Shown here one piece after another: positions 33,505 through 40,944 of a stretch of DNA of 48,419 nucleotides (position 1 is its first letter; the number at the start of each line of letters is the position of its first letter). Source of the stretch: an uncultured Flavihumibacter sp. (GTDB lineage: Bacteria; Bacteroidota; Bacteroidia; Chitinophagales; Chitinophagaceae). The stretch spans positions 1 through 48,419 of the forward strand of contig CAMLRX010000015.1 of NCBI GenBank assembly GCA_946482545.1, written 5' to 3'. Both the position numbers and the translations under genes were made by a program. The notes under the pieces are model-generated. The model was not told where the DNA came from. It saw nothing but the letters and a program-made list of their open reading frames with translations, and searched no databases.

Positions 33505-34236
33505 ATGCCACGAACATTTGTTATAGGAGATATTCACGGCGCTGACAAAGCATTGGAACAACTTTTAGAAAGGATGGCTCCGGAAAAAGGTGATACACTG
33601 ATTTTCCTGGGGGATTATGTAGATGGATGGTCCGGGTCCGCTGCTGTAATCACGCGCCTCCTTGCGTTGAAGGAAAGTTTCACATGCGTTTTTATCAAAG
33701 GCAACCACGATATATGGTGCGGAAACTGGCTCGCCGGAAAAGGCGCAGACGATGAATGGTTGAAGCATGGCGGCGCTTCCACCGTTCAAAGCTATTCAGC
33801 GCTCACCGAGGATGAAAAAGACGCGCACCGCAAGTTTTTCAATGGGCTTATCGACTATCATAGTGATGAATATAACAACCTGTTTATACATGCCGGCTTT
33901 TCATCCATGCACGGTCCGGAAAGGGAACCTTTCGCAACAAATTATACATGGGACAGAACATTGTGGGAAACAGCTATTGCACTAAACCCTGCGCTTTCAA
34001 CCGATCATTCGTTCTTCCCGAAAAGATTGAAACTGTTTCGCGAAATATTTATCGGGCATACCCCTACCACTAATTACGGAACCGATCTTCCCTTACACGC
34101 CGCCAATATCTGGAATGTTGATACCGGCGCTGCTTTTACAGGAAAAATCACCGCTATTGATCTTGATTCAAAAGCCTATTTTCAGTCCGATAAAGTAATC
34201 AAACTTTACCCCGACGAGAAAGGACGAAACCGCTAA
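33505..34236 (+). CDS. PPP-family metallophosphoesterase (PrpA/ApaH-like)
   Basis: A 243-residue calcineurin-like phosphoesterase with all core motifs: GDIHG (8-12), GDYVDGW (36-42), GNHD (66-69), LFIHAGF and IGHTPT. Two metal ions in such sites hydrolyse phosphoproteins, diadenosine polyphosphates or cyclic phosphates. Here it lies 4 bp after kptA, so a substrate such as ADP-ribose 1'',2''-cyclic phosphate or ADP-ribose-1''-phosphate, or a 2',3'-cyclic RNA end, fits the context. Known relatives close to kptA are not enough to decide; this is an inference. ATG 33505 gives the family start. Confidence 0.9.
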   Translation: MPRTFVIGDIHGADKALEQLLERMAPEKGDTLIFLGDYVDGWSGSAAVITRLLALKESFTCVFIKGNHDIWCGNWLAGKGADDEWLKHGGASTVQSYSALTEDEKDAHRKFFNGLIDYHSDEYNNLFIHAGFSSMHGPEREPFATNYTWDRTLWETAIALNPALSTDHSFFPKRLKLFREIFIGHTPTTNYGTDLPLHAANIWNVDTGAAFTGKITAIDLDSKAYFQSDKVIKLYPDEKGRNR

Positions 34237-34252
34237 ACAAAAATACCCAGCT

Positions 34253-35092
34253 ATGCATACCATCAACCTGATATACCCTCAAAAATCTGATGTTTCTTTT
34301 TCCGTCATGACCTTCCCTGATGGGCAGCCACACCTCAAAATGGATGTGCAAGGACTTGATAGTTTAGATAGAAAAGCTCCGATCCGCATTCTTTCCAGAA
34401 TTGCCAATCCGGCCGACCTGATGCTTGTGTTGTTGCTCAAAAACACGCTCGATTACCACGAGTTCGAACACATCGAACTGCACATCTCCTACCTGATGGC
34501 CGCACGAATGGACAGGGTGATGACGGGCGGAGAGCCGTTCTCCCTTAAAGTGGTAGCTTCGGTACTAAACCAGGCGAGTTTCAGAAAGATAAAAATATTC
34601 GATCCGCATTCCGAAGTGGCTACCGCTTTGATTGACCGGTCGTACATTGTTACCAACCATTCCTTTGTACAAGATGCTTTGAAAAGCTATTTTGAGAAGA
34701 ATGGGCAGGACTCTTTCTGCCTTGTTTCCCCGGATGCCGGTGCGCTTAAAAAGATACATGGTCTGGCGCAGTTTCTGAACGTAGCGCATGTGGTGGAGTG
34801 TATGAAAGAGCGAGATGTGAGAACAGGAAATCTTACCAACTTTACCACTACCGCCAATCACCTGGACGGACTCACCTGTTTTATTGTGGACGATATTTGC
34901 GATGGCGGCGGCACGTTTATCGGAACTGCCGCTATGCTCAAAAGTAAAGGCGCTGCCAAAGTGGTACTCATCGTTAGCCATGGAATTTTCAGCAAAGGCG
35001 AAAGACTGGAGGGGATCGATGAAATTTTTTCAACGGATTCGTTCCGCAGTTTAGAAGGCGTGCATTGCTTTCAGGTGGGGGAGTATCTTTAA
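34253..35092 (+). CDS. prs: PRPP synthetase-like protein (Prs family; possibly ADP-ribose pyrophosphokinase, Adps)
   Basis: A 279-residue protein with the ribose-phosphate diphosphokinase layout but about 35 residues shorter than housekeeping Prs. Visible: FPDGQPH (21-27, FSDGE in Prs), YLMAARMDR (80-88, for YFGYARQDR), DPHSE (117-121), SPDAG (159-163) and the PRPP loop IVDDICDGGGTF (211-222). The changed ATP-pocket motif (Ala-Arg-Met-Asp) and missing C-terminal region show that it is not the ordinary housekeeping enzyme. In NARP1 a Prs relative (Adps) adds pyrophosphate to ADP-ribose. It could do so here, or supply PRPP to the NadV gene of the same operon. It ends the operon; a strong hairpin follows. 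Confidence 0.9.
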   Translation: MHTINLIYPQKSDVSFSVMTFPDGQPHLKMDVQGLDSLDRKAPIRILSRIANPADLMLVLLLKNTLDYHEFEHIELHISYLMAARMDRVMTGGEPFSLKVVASVLNQASFRKIKIFDPHSEVATALIDRSYIVTNHSFVQDALKSYFEKNGQDSFCLVSPDAGALKKIHGLAQFLNVAHVVECMKERDVRTGNLTNFTTTANHLDGLTCFIVDDICDGGGTFIGTAAMLKSKGAAKVVLIVSHGIFSKGERLEGIDEIFSTDSFRSLEGVHCFQVGEYL

Positions 35093-35097
35093 AAGAC

Positions 35098-35129
35098 CCC
35101 TTTCAATAGCGTTTAGGCCATTGAAAGGG
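35098..35129. terminator. Bidirectional hairpin ending the NAD operon
   Basis: Perfect 10-bp stem CCCTTTCAAT (35098-35107) / ATTGAAAGGG (35120-35129), 12-base loop. It fills the gap between the operon (ending 35092) and the convergent small gene at 35134. The leftward side has TCTTTTAAAG; the rightward side has no T run. Confidence 0.6.
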
Positions 35130-35133
35130 ATAA

Positions 35134-35340
35134 TCACTTCTCCCACTTGCACAAGGTTTTACCCTCCATTTTTGCCTTTTGCTCTGTTGTTTTAAGTATC
35201 CGGTAGCTACAACTTTTTAATCCCTTGCAGCCTTCTTTCAAATGATACCTGGTAGCACTTCTGCTATCGCAAACATATACTTCTGCTGTCTCGCAAGAAT
35301 TGTTGAAGAAAGGCAGTAGTAATAATAAGAACGGCTTCAT
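35134..35340 (-). CDS. Small secreted or lipid-anchored Cys-rich protein
   Basis: 68 residues: a short hydrophobic signal (MKPFLLLLLPFFNNSC, possible lipobox Cys16) and a domain VYVCDSRSATRYHLKEGCKGLKSC...GKTLCKWEK. The pattern C-D-S-x-x-A-x-x-Y-H-L-x-x-x-C-x-G-L-x-x-C...K-x-L-C-x-W is one I recognise as a recurrent small Bacteroidota family with no known function; the four Cys and one His could form a metal or disulfide site. It is convergent with the NAD operon. Confidence 0.7.
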   Translation of the reverse strand: MKPFLLLLLPFFNNSCETAEVYVCDSRSATRYHLKEGCKGLKSCSYRILKTTEQKAKMEGKTLCKWEK

Positions 35341-35390
35341 GCTATTGGCTGATTGTTGTAAGGAATCTGTACGCTTTTGTCAGCGCTGAT

Positions 35391-35771
35391 TTACTGTCCT
35401 TCATCAATTATTTCAATAACATTACCGTTCATGTCAACCTTGGCTTTCACAAAATTCTTAACCACTCCTCCAAAGGCGTTCTTACCGCGATATGTAGTCA
35501 TGACCACTAAATGGTCTTTCATGTCCCAGTATGTCGTTTCAACATGCTCAAAACTTTCAGGGTCATTCATGGCATTTTTAATTAATTTGGTCAGGCCATT
35601 GTGTGAGCCATCCCAGGAACTGAATTGTTTTTCCAGTTCTATTTGCCGTTCGGTTTTGGGCGTTCCGTCTTCATTCTTTTTTTCATCCTCATCGCTGCCA
35701 AAAGCAATAAACAGGAAAAAAGCAAAAGCCATTACGGAAAGTAAGTGTTTTGAAAAGATGCGTTTTATCAT
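35391..35771 (-). CDS. Small membrane-anchored protein of unknown function
   Basis: 126 residues: an N-terminal helix (about 10-25, LLSVMAFAFFLFIAFG), a charged linker (DEDEKKNEDGTPKTERQIELEKQFS), then a compact domain with WDGSHNGLTKLIKNAMNDPESFEHVETTYWD and YRGKNAFGGVVKNFVKAKVDMNGNVIEI. The 'NDPxSFEHVxTxY...YRGKNAFGGVV' pattern recurs in phage- and plasmid-linked small proteins. It overlaps the gene upstream by 4 bp (35768-35771). Confidence 0.65.
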   Translation of the reverse strand: MIKRIFSKHLLSVMAFAFFLFIAFGSDEDEKKNEDGTPKTERQIELEKQFSSWDGSHNGLTKLIKNAMNDPESFEHVETTYWDMKDHLVVMTTYRGKNAFGGVVKNFVKAKVDMNGNVIEIIDEGQ

Positions 35772-36205
35772 ATCGTTTTTGTTGTACGGTTTCTGAATGT
35801 TAGTATAAAAGACAAGGTTGAAGCAAGCAATAAGAAGAGCAGGTCAAGTGAATCAAATGTCCCGGGAACCAATTTTAGCGCCTGTCCGATTTCTGAGCAT
35901 ATACCAATCACGGTAGCAGCGGTTGACCAAAAGATCGCATTCCGCGTTAACTTATTTTCCCATAGTAATAATATCAAACTTGTAAAGGAAAATAGCCATA
36001 ACGCATCAGGGAGGCTGTATATAACCCAATCTGGTGGAGCAAATGAAGATGCGAAAACTCTTGCGGATGATATAAGTTCTGAAAGCCCTATTTTATGGAA
36101 CCAACTGAACATTCTCAAACTATCTTTTCGAAAAAGAATGTAAGTTAACCCTCCTGAAGTCAGTGGTAAGAGTACGCACAGAATGAATCTTATTGATTTT
36201 TTCAT
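35768..36205 (-). CDS. VanZ-like small integral membrane protein
   Basis: 145 residues with four membrane helices (about 7-25, 57-83, 88-106, 117-137). The last two carry SEIGQALKLVPGTFDSLDLLFLLLAS, which resembles the VanZ-family segment 'EixQ...GTFDxxDLxxNxxG'. VanZ itself gives low-level teicoplanin resistance; most relatives have no known role. It overlaps its downstream neighbour (ATGA). Confidence 0.65.
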   Translation of the reverse strand: MKKSIRFILCVLLPLTSGGLTYILFRKDSLRMFSWFHKIGLSELISSARVFASSFAPPDWVIYSLPDALWLFSFTSLILLLWENKLTRNAIFWSTAATVIGICSEIGQALKLVPGTFDSLDLLFLLLASTLSFILTFRNRTTKTI

Positions 36206-36327
36206 GACAAAGAAAAAAAAAGGGTAAACGCATAATTTTTTCGTTTAACTATGAGTCAAATGTAAATGCTTGTTAATCCGCTTTTTTATGGAAATCCGTA
36301 AACCGAAAAGAATAACCCCAAAATCTT

Positions 36328-36996
36328 CTACTCAATAATCCCTTTCTTCACGCAATAAGCAATCAACTGCTCATTCGTTGTAAACTGATAAGCTTCTTTA
36401 ATAGTATTCAGCCGTTTTTCCACGCTGCTTTTTCCGGAAGGTTTTATTCCTTTTTGCTTCAGGTATTCAGGAATATCTTGCACCTTTTTGCCCTGGATCA
36501 TCAACGTGAGGATGGTGATGTCGAATGGGGTGAAATCGTGTGCGTTCCGGCGTTCCATCGGTTCCGGCAGATTTCTGGGGTAATAACGTTGGTTATTGTA
36601 GATAGCATGGATGGCATTCAGCAGTTCCTGCGCATCGCCACGGGATTTTCTAACGAAGGCGTCGATACCGGGTGTGTCGAAAAGTTTTTGGATGATGGCA
36701 GGCCTGCTTTCGGCGGAGAATACCAGTATTTTTAAGGCGGGCTGTTCCGCTTTTACGGCTGCTATCAGTTCGTGGCCGCCGGGAAGGGTTTGTGGGCGGT
36801 GGTCTTTTTCGAAATAGAGGTCGGTGATGAGCAGGTCGTAAGGATCACCTGCCTGAAGGGCTTTTTTTATTTTCAGGGCCGCGTCGTCGCAATGGTACAC
36901 GTAATCGGGCTGGAAGATTTGTAAGGCTTCAAGGGTTTTCTGCACAGAGATGTTGGCGCTTTCATGGTCCTCGGCTATCAGTACTTTCTGGATCAT
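36328..36996 (-). CDS. Response regulator with C-terminal helical DNA-binding-type domain
   Basis: 222 residues: receiver domain (1-125; acidic E9-D10, phospho-acceptor Asp59 in LLITDLYFEKD, Lys118 in VRKSRGDA), then a C-terminal region (about 150-222) with FTPFDITILTLMIQGKKVQDIPEYLKQKGIKPSGKSSVEKRLNTIKEAYQFTTNEQLIAYCVKKGI, a LuxR/NarL-like helix-turn-helix that is partly degenerate. It overlaps the kinase gene upstream by 4 bp, so the two form a two-component pair. Target genes are unknown. Confidence 0.88.
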   Translation of the reverse strand: MIQKVLIAEDHESANISVQKTLEALQIFQPDYVYHCDDAALKIKKALQAGDPYDLLITDLYFEKDHRPQTLPGGHELIAAVKAEQPALKILVFSAESRPAIIQKLFDTPGIDAFVRKSRGDAQELLNAIHAIYNNQRYYPRNLPEPMERRNAHDFTPFDITILTLMIQGKKVQDIPEYLKQKGIKPSGKSSVEKRLNTIKEAYQFTTNEQLIAYCVKKGIIE

Positions 36997-38645
36997 CTTT
37001 TTGTTTGGGTTGGAACGAATAATTGAATGTGTAACGCCTTTGCCGGCGATGCTTCAAAAATAATCCTGCCCCCGATGTTGCGGATACGGTTTTCCGTACC
37101 CGTGAGTCCGTTGCCAAAAATTACATTTTCCGGCAGACCTACACCATCATCTGTATAACGGATCAGCAGTTCTTTTTCCTGCGGTTCAAATTTGATGACC
37201 ACGGTGGTGGCGCGGCTGTGTTTGCGCATGTTCACCATCAGTTCCTGCAGCACATGTTTCAATTCGGCTTTTACTCTAGACGAAAGTTGTTGCCAGGTTT
37301 CCGGCGTATTGCCCACGATGGACACGCTCGTATTCGTATTGGAGAAAGACTGCAACAACGCGGCGATATGCTGGTGGAAGCCGTGTACTGTATTTTCGGT
37401 ATGGTCATAAGAGATATCCCTCGACTGCTCGTACAATATTTCTATATCGTCCAGCAGTTCTTCTTTTTCAATGTTGTTGCCGTGTTCCACTTTGGCCATG
37501 AGGCGGTAAAGCCCGTTCGCCACCAGATCGTGTACTTTTTGGGACGTCTTCAACAGTTGTTCGCGAAGCGCTTGTTGTTTGCTTTTACGGAACCAAATCC
37601 ATGCTATGATAAGAAGTGCCACTAGTGTAATGATAGCGGCCCATTGCAGGAATATGCTGAATTTCTTTTCTGCATTCTGCTTTTGCAGTTCCAGGTTTTC
37701 AGCCCGGTGTTTTTCCGCCTCATAACGAATGAGGGCGAACTGGTTACGTGCGTTGCTGCGACTGGTTTGCAGGCTGTCGTTCAGTGTAAGGTAACGGTTG
37801 AAGTAGGGTTGCGCGCTGGCCGGGTTTTCGAGTTGGATGATCCGTTGCAATGCATCCAGTTCATCTTCCGGACTTTCCAATTCCAGCGCAAGCAGGCACA
37901 GGTTTTCCGCATACCACAGGGCTGAGTCCTTTTGTGTGGTGGCATAATAGTCGCTCAGGTGAATGTAGCTGGCTGTTAGTCCCCATTTGTCCTGTTCCTT
38001 CTTTCGTATGCTTAGTGCGTTGTGGAACTCCGGCAATGCGTTATACCGCGGGTCCTTCAGCCATTTTGTTTTGGCCCTGTTCGACAATACACGCGCATAT
38101 TCTTTTGTATCAGCGCCGCTTCTTTCAAAAATGGAATCGTAAATACGTAGTGCGGCATCGTAGTTTTTTAACCGTTGCAGGGACAGGGCTTTGTTGTTCA
38201 GCGGAATCAGTCTGTAATCGGCGTCTTCTATGAAACGGAGCGCCTGGTCGAAATAGCGGATGGCATCGGTATAATTTTTCAGTCCCAGACTTGTAAACCC
38301 GAGTTCATTGTAATCGGAGAACAAACAATAACTGTTGCGTTCCTCTTTTTCATTCAGGTATCGCAAAGAAGCGAGCAGGCTTTCCTGGCTGCCGAAATGG
38401 TCGCCAGCATCGGCCTGTATGATGGCCATTTTGTTGTATGCCATGGCAATTTCCAGACTATCGGCGGAGGTATTGGCCACTTCGTTGAAGTAATAGAAGG
38501 CCGAATCGTTTTGCACATTGAGGAGTGCCTCACCTTTTTTGTACAGCGTGGAAGTGGTAACGGGAATTGTTTCCGGCTGCGTTTTACAGCCGGTGCCGTA
38601 AAGCATAAAAAGCCATAGGAGCAGGTATAAGGGGGTTTTTACCAC
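36993..38645 (-). CDS. TPR-containing sensor histidine kinase (lipoprotein-type, HisKA_3-like)
   Basis: About 550 residues starting at GTG 38645: signal with lipobox (LWLFMLYGTGC, Cys20), TPR repeats (about 50-285; AMAYNKMAIIQADAG, YNELGFTSLGLKNYTDAIRYFDQAL), coiled coil, one membrane helix (331-352), then the kinase core with His372 in KVHDLVANGLY and HATPase motifs QELMVNMRKHS, TDDGVGL and GTENRIRNIGG. A periplasmic TPR sensor kinase of the type common in Bacteroidota. A TTG at 38690 would lie in the T tract of a terminator, so GTG is preferred. It overlaps its response regulator by 4 bp. Confidence 0.88.
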   Translation of the reverse strand: MVKTPLYLLLWLFMLYGTGCKTQPETIPVTTSTLYKKGEALLNVQNDSAFYYFNEVANTSADSLEIAMAYNKMAIIQADAGDHFGSQESLLASLRYLNEKEERNSYCLFSDYNELGFTSLGLKNYTDAIRYFDQALRFIEDADYRLIPLNNKALSLQRLKNYDAALRIYDSIFERSGADTKEYARVLSNRAKTKWLKDPRYNALPEFHNALSIRKKEQDKWGLTASYIHLSDYYATTQKDSALWYAENLCLLALELESPEDELDALQRIIQLENPASAQPYFNRYLTLNDSLQTSRSNARNQFALIRYEAEKHRAENLELQKQNAEKKFSIFLQWAAIITLVALLIIAWIWFRKSKQQALREQLLKTSQKVHDLVANGLYRLMAKVEHGNNIEKEELLDDIEILYEQSRDISYDHTENTVHGFHQHIAALLQSFSNTNTSVSIVGNTPETWQQLSSRVKAELKHVLQELMVNMRKHSRATTVVIKFEPQEKELLIRYTDDGVGLPENVIFGNGLTGTENRIRNIGGRIIFEASPAKALHIQLFVPTQTKR

Positions 38646-38688
38646 GGAAGCAGTTTGTTTAAAATTAATATTTCCTTCCGCGATGGGC

Positions 38689-38721
38689 AAAAAAATGAGG
38701 CAGGATCCTTTCCTGCCTCAT
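38689..38721 (-). terminator. Intrinsic terminator between the small peptide gene and the kinase gene
   Basis: Perfect 10-bp stem ATGAGGCAGG (38695-38704) / CCTGCCTCAT (38712-38721), loop ATCCTTT. Read on the minus strand the stem is followed by seven T (38689-38695). It terminates leftward transcripts coming from 38908, and it lies 44 bp upstream of the kinase start, where it could also act as an attenuator. Confidence 0.85.
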
Positions 38722-38743
38722 GGGGTTCTCCCTTGCCTAACAA

Positions 38744-38908
38744 TTAGGGTTTGGTAGGTTTGGGTGGTGGTTGGTTGGGCGCGTGGCCTGCTTCCCCGCC
38801 GCCGCCATCGTCGTCCATGGTGGTGATGGGTGTGTCGTTGTCGTTAACGGGCGTGGTGTGTTGTCCTGCGCATAGTGATAGCAGGATCACTAAAATATAA
38901 GTGAACAT
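38744..38908 (-). CDS. Small exported peptide of 54 residues
   Basis: An ATG at 38908 opens a 55-codon frame whose product starts MFTYILVILLSLCAG, a short signal or lipobox-like segment (Cys13), and continues with an acidic, Gly-rich stretch (TMDDDGGGGEAGHA) and a Pro/Lys-rich end (NQPPPKPTKP). A strong intrinsic terminator follows 22 bp after the stop, so it looks like its own transcription unit. No family is recognised. It lies directly upstream of the TPR kinase, so a signal or sensor-ligand role is possible but only an inference. Confidence 0.5.
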   Translation of the reverse strand: MFTYILVILLSLCAGQHTTPVNDNDTPITTMDDDGGGGEAGHAPNQPPPKPTKP

Positions 38909-39267
38909 TGTTTTAATAATTAAATGTTTGGAAATACCGCTACCATCGCCGATGGCGGGTGCAGTGTGGTGTGGCGGTAAGAAGCGCTTCTTACGCCGTT
39001 GGGAAGAGGTGGGGCGCCAATTGCGGAAGCCGGTAAACGCTTCCCAGGCCGGTTATCAACAACCACTTTCAGCACCCCGTGGCAACAGTTGCTGTACAGG
39101 AACCTCTTAGCTGCAGAGGCGGTCAACTGTTGCTGAAGTCAAAATTAGATCGCCGTAAGTGGTTGATTACTATTTGATTCCGATAATTCCGATGATTCCG
39201 TTCAGATTCCGGTAATGCAGGTGGGATTCCGGAAATTCCGTTAGATTTAGGGTATAATCTTTGGAAA
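38909..39267. promoter_or_regulatory. 359-bp intergenic region with palindromes and a structured segment
   Basis: No gene called; a 68-codon minus-strand frame lacks any signal. It holds GTAAGAAGCGCTTCTTAC (38977-38994), a perfect 18-bp palindrome with GCC arms outside; an outer pair CAACAGTT / AACTGTTG around an inner pair CCTCT / AGAGG at about 39080-39135; and the ATTCCG array at 39177-39240. The middle is G+C-rich. A TATAATCTTTG element (39253-39263) lies five bases before the next start. Confidence 0.4.
39177..39240 (+). repeat. Six ATTCCG repeats in helical phase
   Basis: ATTCCG occurs at 39177, 39186, 39195, 39206, 39226 and 39235, that is at steps of 9, 9, 11, 20 and 9 bp, close to whole turns of DNA. 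All copies have the same direction, and the array ends 27 bp before the start codon at 39268. This is the pattern expected of an array for a cooperatively binding regulator. Units are too short and uneven for a CRISPR. Confidence 0.7.
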
Positions 39268-40242
39268 ATGTATAAGGATTACATAGAAGCGGTGCTTAGA
39301 ACCTTTCACGAAAAAAAGAATAATCTTGAACTTTCAAACAGGTGGAGTAAGCTTACCAGGGCCACGTTAAGAGACGAATGCATTGCGGTTTATCAGAAAA
39401 GATGCACTAAGGATGATGTGAAAATGCTCAGTGAATTTTTTGGATTTAGGGAAGATGAACCTGCCATTCCTCAGAGAATCCGGCAATTTGACTTAGATAA
39501 GTTTAGACCATTTATAAGTTTTATAAATGAGAAAACTAGTGATACGGTACAGAAGAATATAGAATTACTGGCATGGCTTATAGATTTTGAATACAGGCCG
39601 TTAGGCAAGTATGAGAAAATGATTAAGGGTGGGCAACCAATTACCCCTACTACGATAGTGAATGGTCCTAAAATTGGTTCAGGAGAAAATCCAATAGTGG
39701 CGGTTACGCCGGATCCTGATAATGGCGGAAATACAAACTCAGGTGGTGGGGATCCTCTTGTTAATGTGCCAGGACCTGCAGATGTGCGTTTAGCACCTCC
39801 CGAATCTAAACGCCGAACCAAATACCTGATTCCTTTAGCGGTTCTTATTTTTTTATTACTGGGAGGCGGAATGCTTTACAAGGGATTCAAAAACACCGCT
39901 GCGAATACTACAACCCTCGATTCTCCCGCAATAGCTACTAGTGGATTCTGTATGTATTGGGCGGAAGATCACTACCAAAAAATTCCATGCGACCAGGCAT
40001 CAGATAGTTTGAACCCGATTCCTTTAGATATGGAGAAGGTGCAGCATTTCAAAAAAATCCCCTGCCCGGAAACAATTAAAAAAACTGAAATAGGAAAGTA
40101 TTGGTATTGTAAACTGAAGAATAGGGAAGTTGAATTTTATACGGCTGGCGGGTTTCATCCGGTGGATACCAAACGAAGATTAAAGCCGCTAACCAATTAT
40201 ATGTATGAGACATACATTACAGGCCGAACACCCTGCCCTTAA
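39268..40242 (+). CDS. Unknown protein with single membrane helix and C-terminal external domain
   Basis: 324 residues. The N-terminal ~115 residues form a helical soluble domain (MYKDYIEAVLRTFHEKKNNLELSNRWSKLTRATLRDECIAVYQKRC, ...LDKFRPFISFINEKTSDTVQKNIELLAWLIDF). A Pro/Gly-rich linker (120-180), one membrane helix (about 187-205, YLIPLAVLIFLLLGGGMLY), and a C-terminal domain (about 225-324) with five Cys (FCMYWAEDHYQKIPC, KKIPCPE, YWYCKLKN) follow. The layout suggests a cytoplasmic sensing or adaptor part linked to an external Cys-rich domain. I do not recognise a family. A+T-rich compared with neighbours. Its start is preceded by the ATTCCG array. Confidence 0.7.
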   Translation: MYKDYIEAVLRTFHEKKNNLELSNRWSKLTRATLRDECIAVYQKRCTKDDVKMLSEFFGFREDEPAIPQRIRQFDLDKFRPFISFINEKTSDTVQKNIELLAWLIDFEYRPLGKYEKMIKGGQPITPTTIVNGPKIGSGENPIVAVTPDPDNGGNTNSGGGDPLVNVPGPADVRLAPPESKRRTKYLIPLAVLIFLLLGGGMLYKGFKNTAANTTTLDSPAIATSGFCMYWAEDHYQKIPCDQASDSLNPIPLDMEKVQHFKKIPCPETIKKTEIGKYWYCKLKNREVEFYTAGGFHPVDTKRRLKPLTNYMYETYITGRTPCP

Positions 40243-40355
40243 TATGATTGCTCCATCAGTGTGTTATTATGCGCCTATTTCATTCAGGTGAAAATGCATT
40301 CCCGTAATCCTATTCACTCCCTTCTTTCTAAATTGCAGCCACAATACTTTCTACC

Positions 40356-40877
40356 ATGATGCGCCGACTTCCAATATCATTCTTGCTGCTTTGTGCAATC
40401 TCGACTACCATCTCCTGCACGGAAACCAACGGTGCCACCGCGTACAACCTTGAAAAGGATGCCCCCGCTTCAACCCCCTCCTACAAAGTGGTGAAAATAA
40501 AAGACGGCGATACCTTCGTTGTCCTGAAAGACAATACAGAACTCACGGTACGCTTCGAACACATCGACTGCCCTGAAAAGAACCAGCCCTTCGGCACAAA
40601 AGCCAAACAATTCGTTTCCGACCAGTGTTTCGGAAAAAACATCACCCTTCAGCACCACAACAAATTCGACCGCAACAAAAGACTGATCGCCGAAGTGATC
40701 CTCGCCAATGGCCGGAACCTCAACAAAATGCTCGTGGAAAACGGACTGGCCTGGCACTTTAAACAGTACTCTGGCGATACCACTTATGCCAACCTGGAAA
40801 CAGCGGCCCGCAAGAGTAAACTGGGATTATGGTCGGAAAAAGACCCCGTGGCGCCCTGGTTGTGGCGAAAAAAATAA
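40356..40877 (+). CDS. Thermonuclease-family (SNase-like) lipoprotein
   Basis: 173 residues: signal peptide with lipobox (TTISC, Cys21), then a staphylococcal-nuclease fold: KIKDGDTFVV (Asp50, Asp52), VRFEHIDCPE (Arg66, Asp71, Glu74) and DRNKRLIAEVIL (Arg109), the classical Ca2+/Arg/Glu/Arg active-site set, and GLWSEKDPVAPWLWRKK at the end. Such enzymes cut DNA and RNA outside the cell or in the periplasm to scavenge nucleotides. It appears intact. Confidence 0.93.
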   Translation: MMRRLPISFLLLCAISTTISCTETNGATAYNLEKDAPASTPSYKVVKIKDGDTFVVLKDNTELTVRFEHIDCPEKNQPFGTKAKQFVSDQCFGKNITLQHHNKFDRNKRLIAEVILANGRNLNKMLVENGLAWHFKQYSGDTTYANLETAARKSKLGLWSEKDPVAPWLWRKK

Positions 40878-40944
40878 GGATCATGGATGAAGTGCAGGCA
40901 CGCTGCCGTGGTCCGGTTTTTTCTTTGTTACCAGAAAAACAACT

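Noticed and set aside
38920..39126. 68-codon frame on the minus strand
   Set aside because: No signal or known motif, and it spans the palindromic intergenic structures.
39177..39240. ATTCCG repeats as a CRISPR array
   Set aside because: Repeat units of six bases with spacers of 3-14 bases are far too short, and there are no cas genes.
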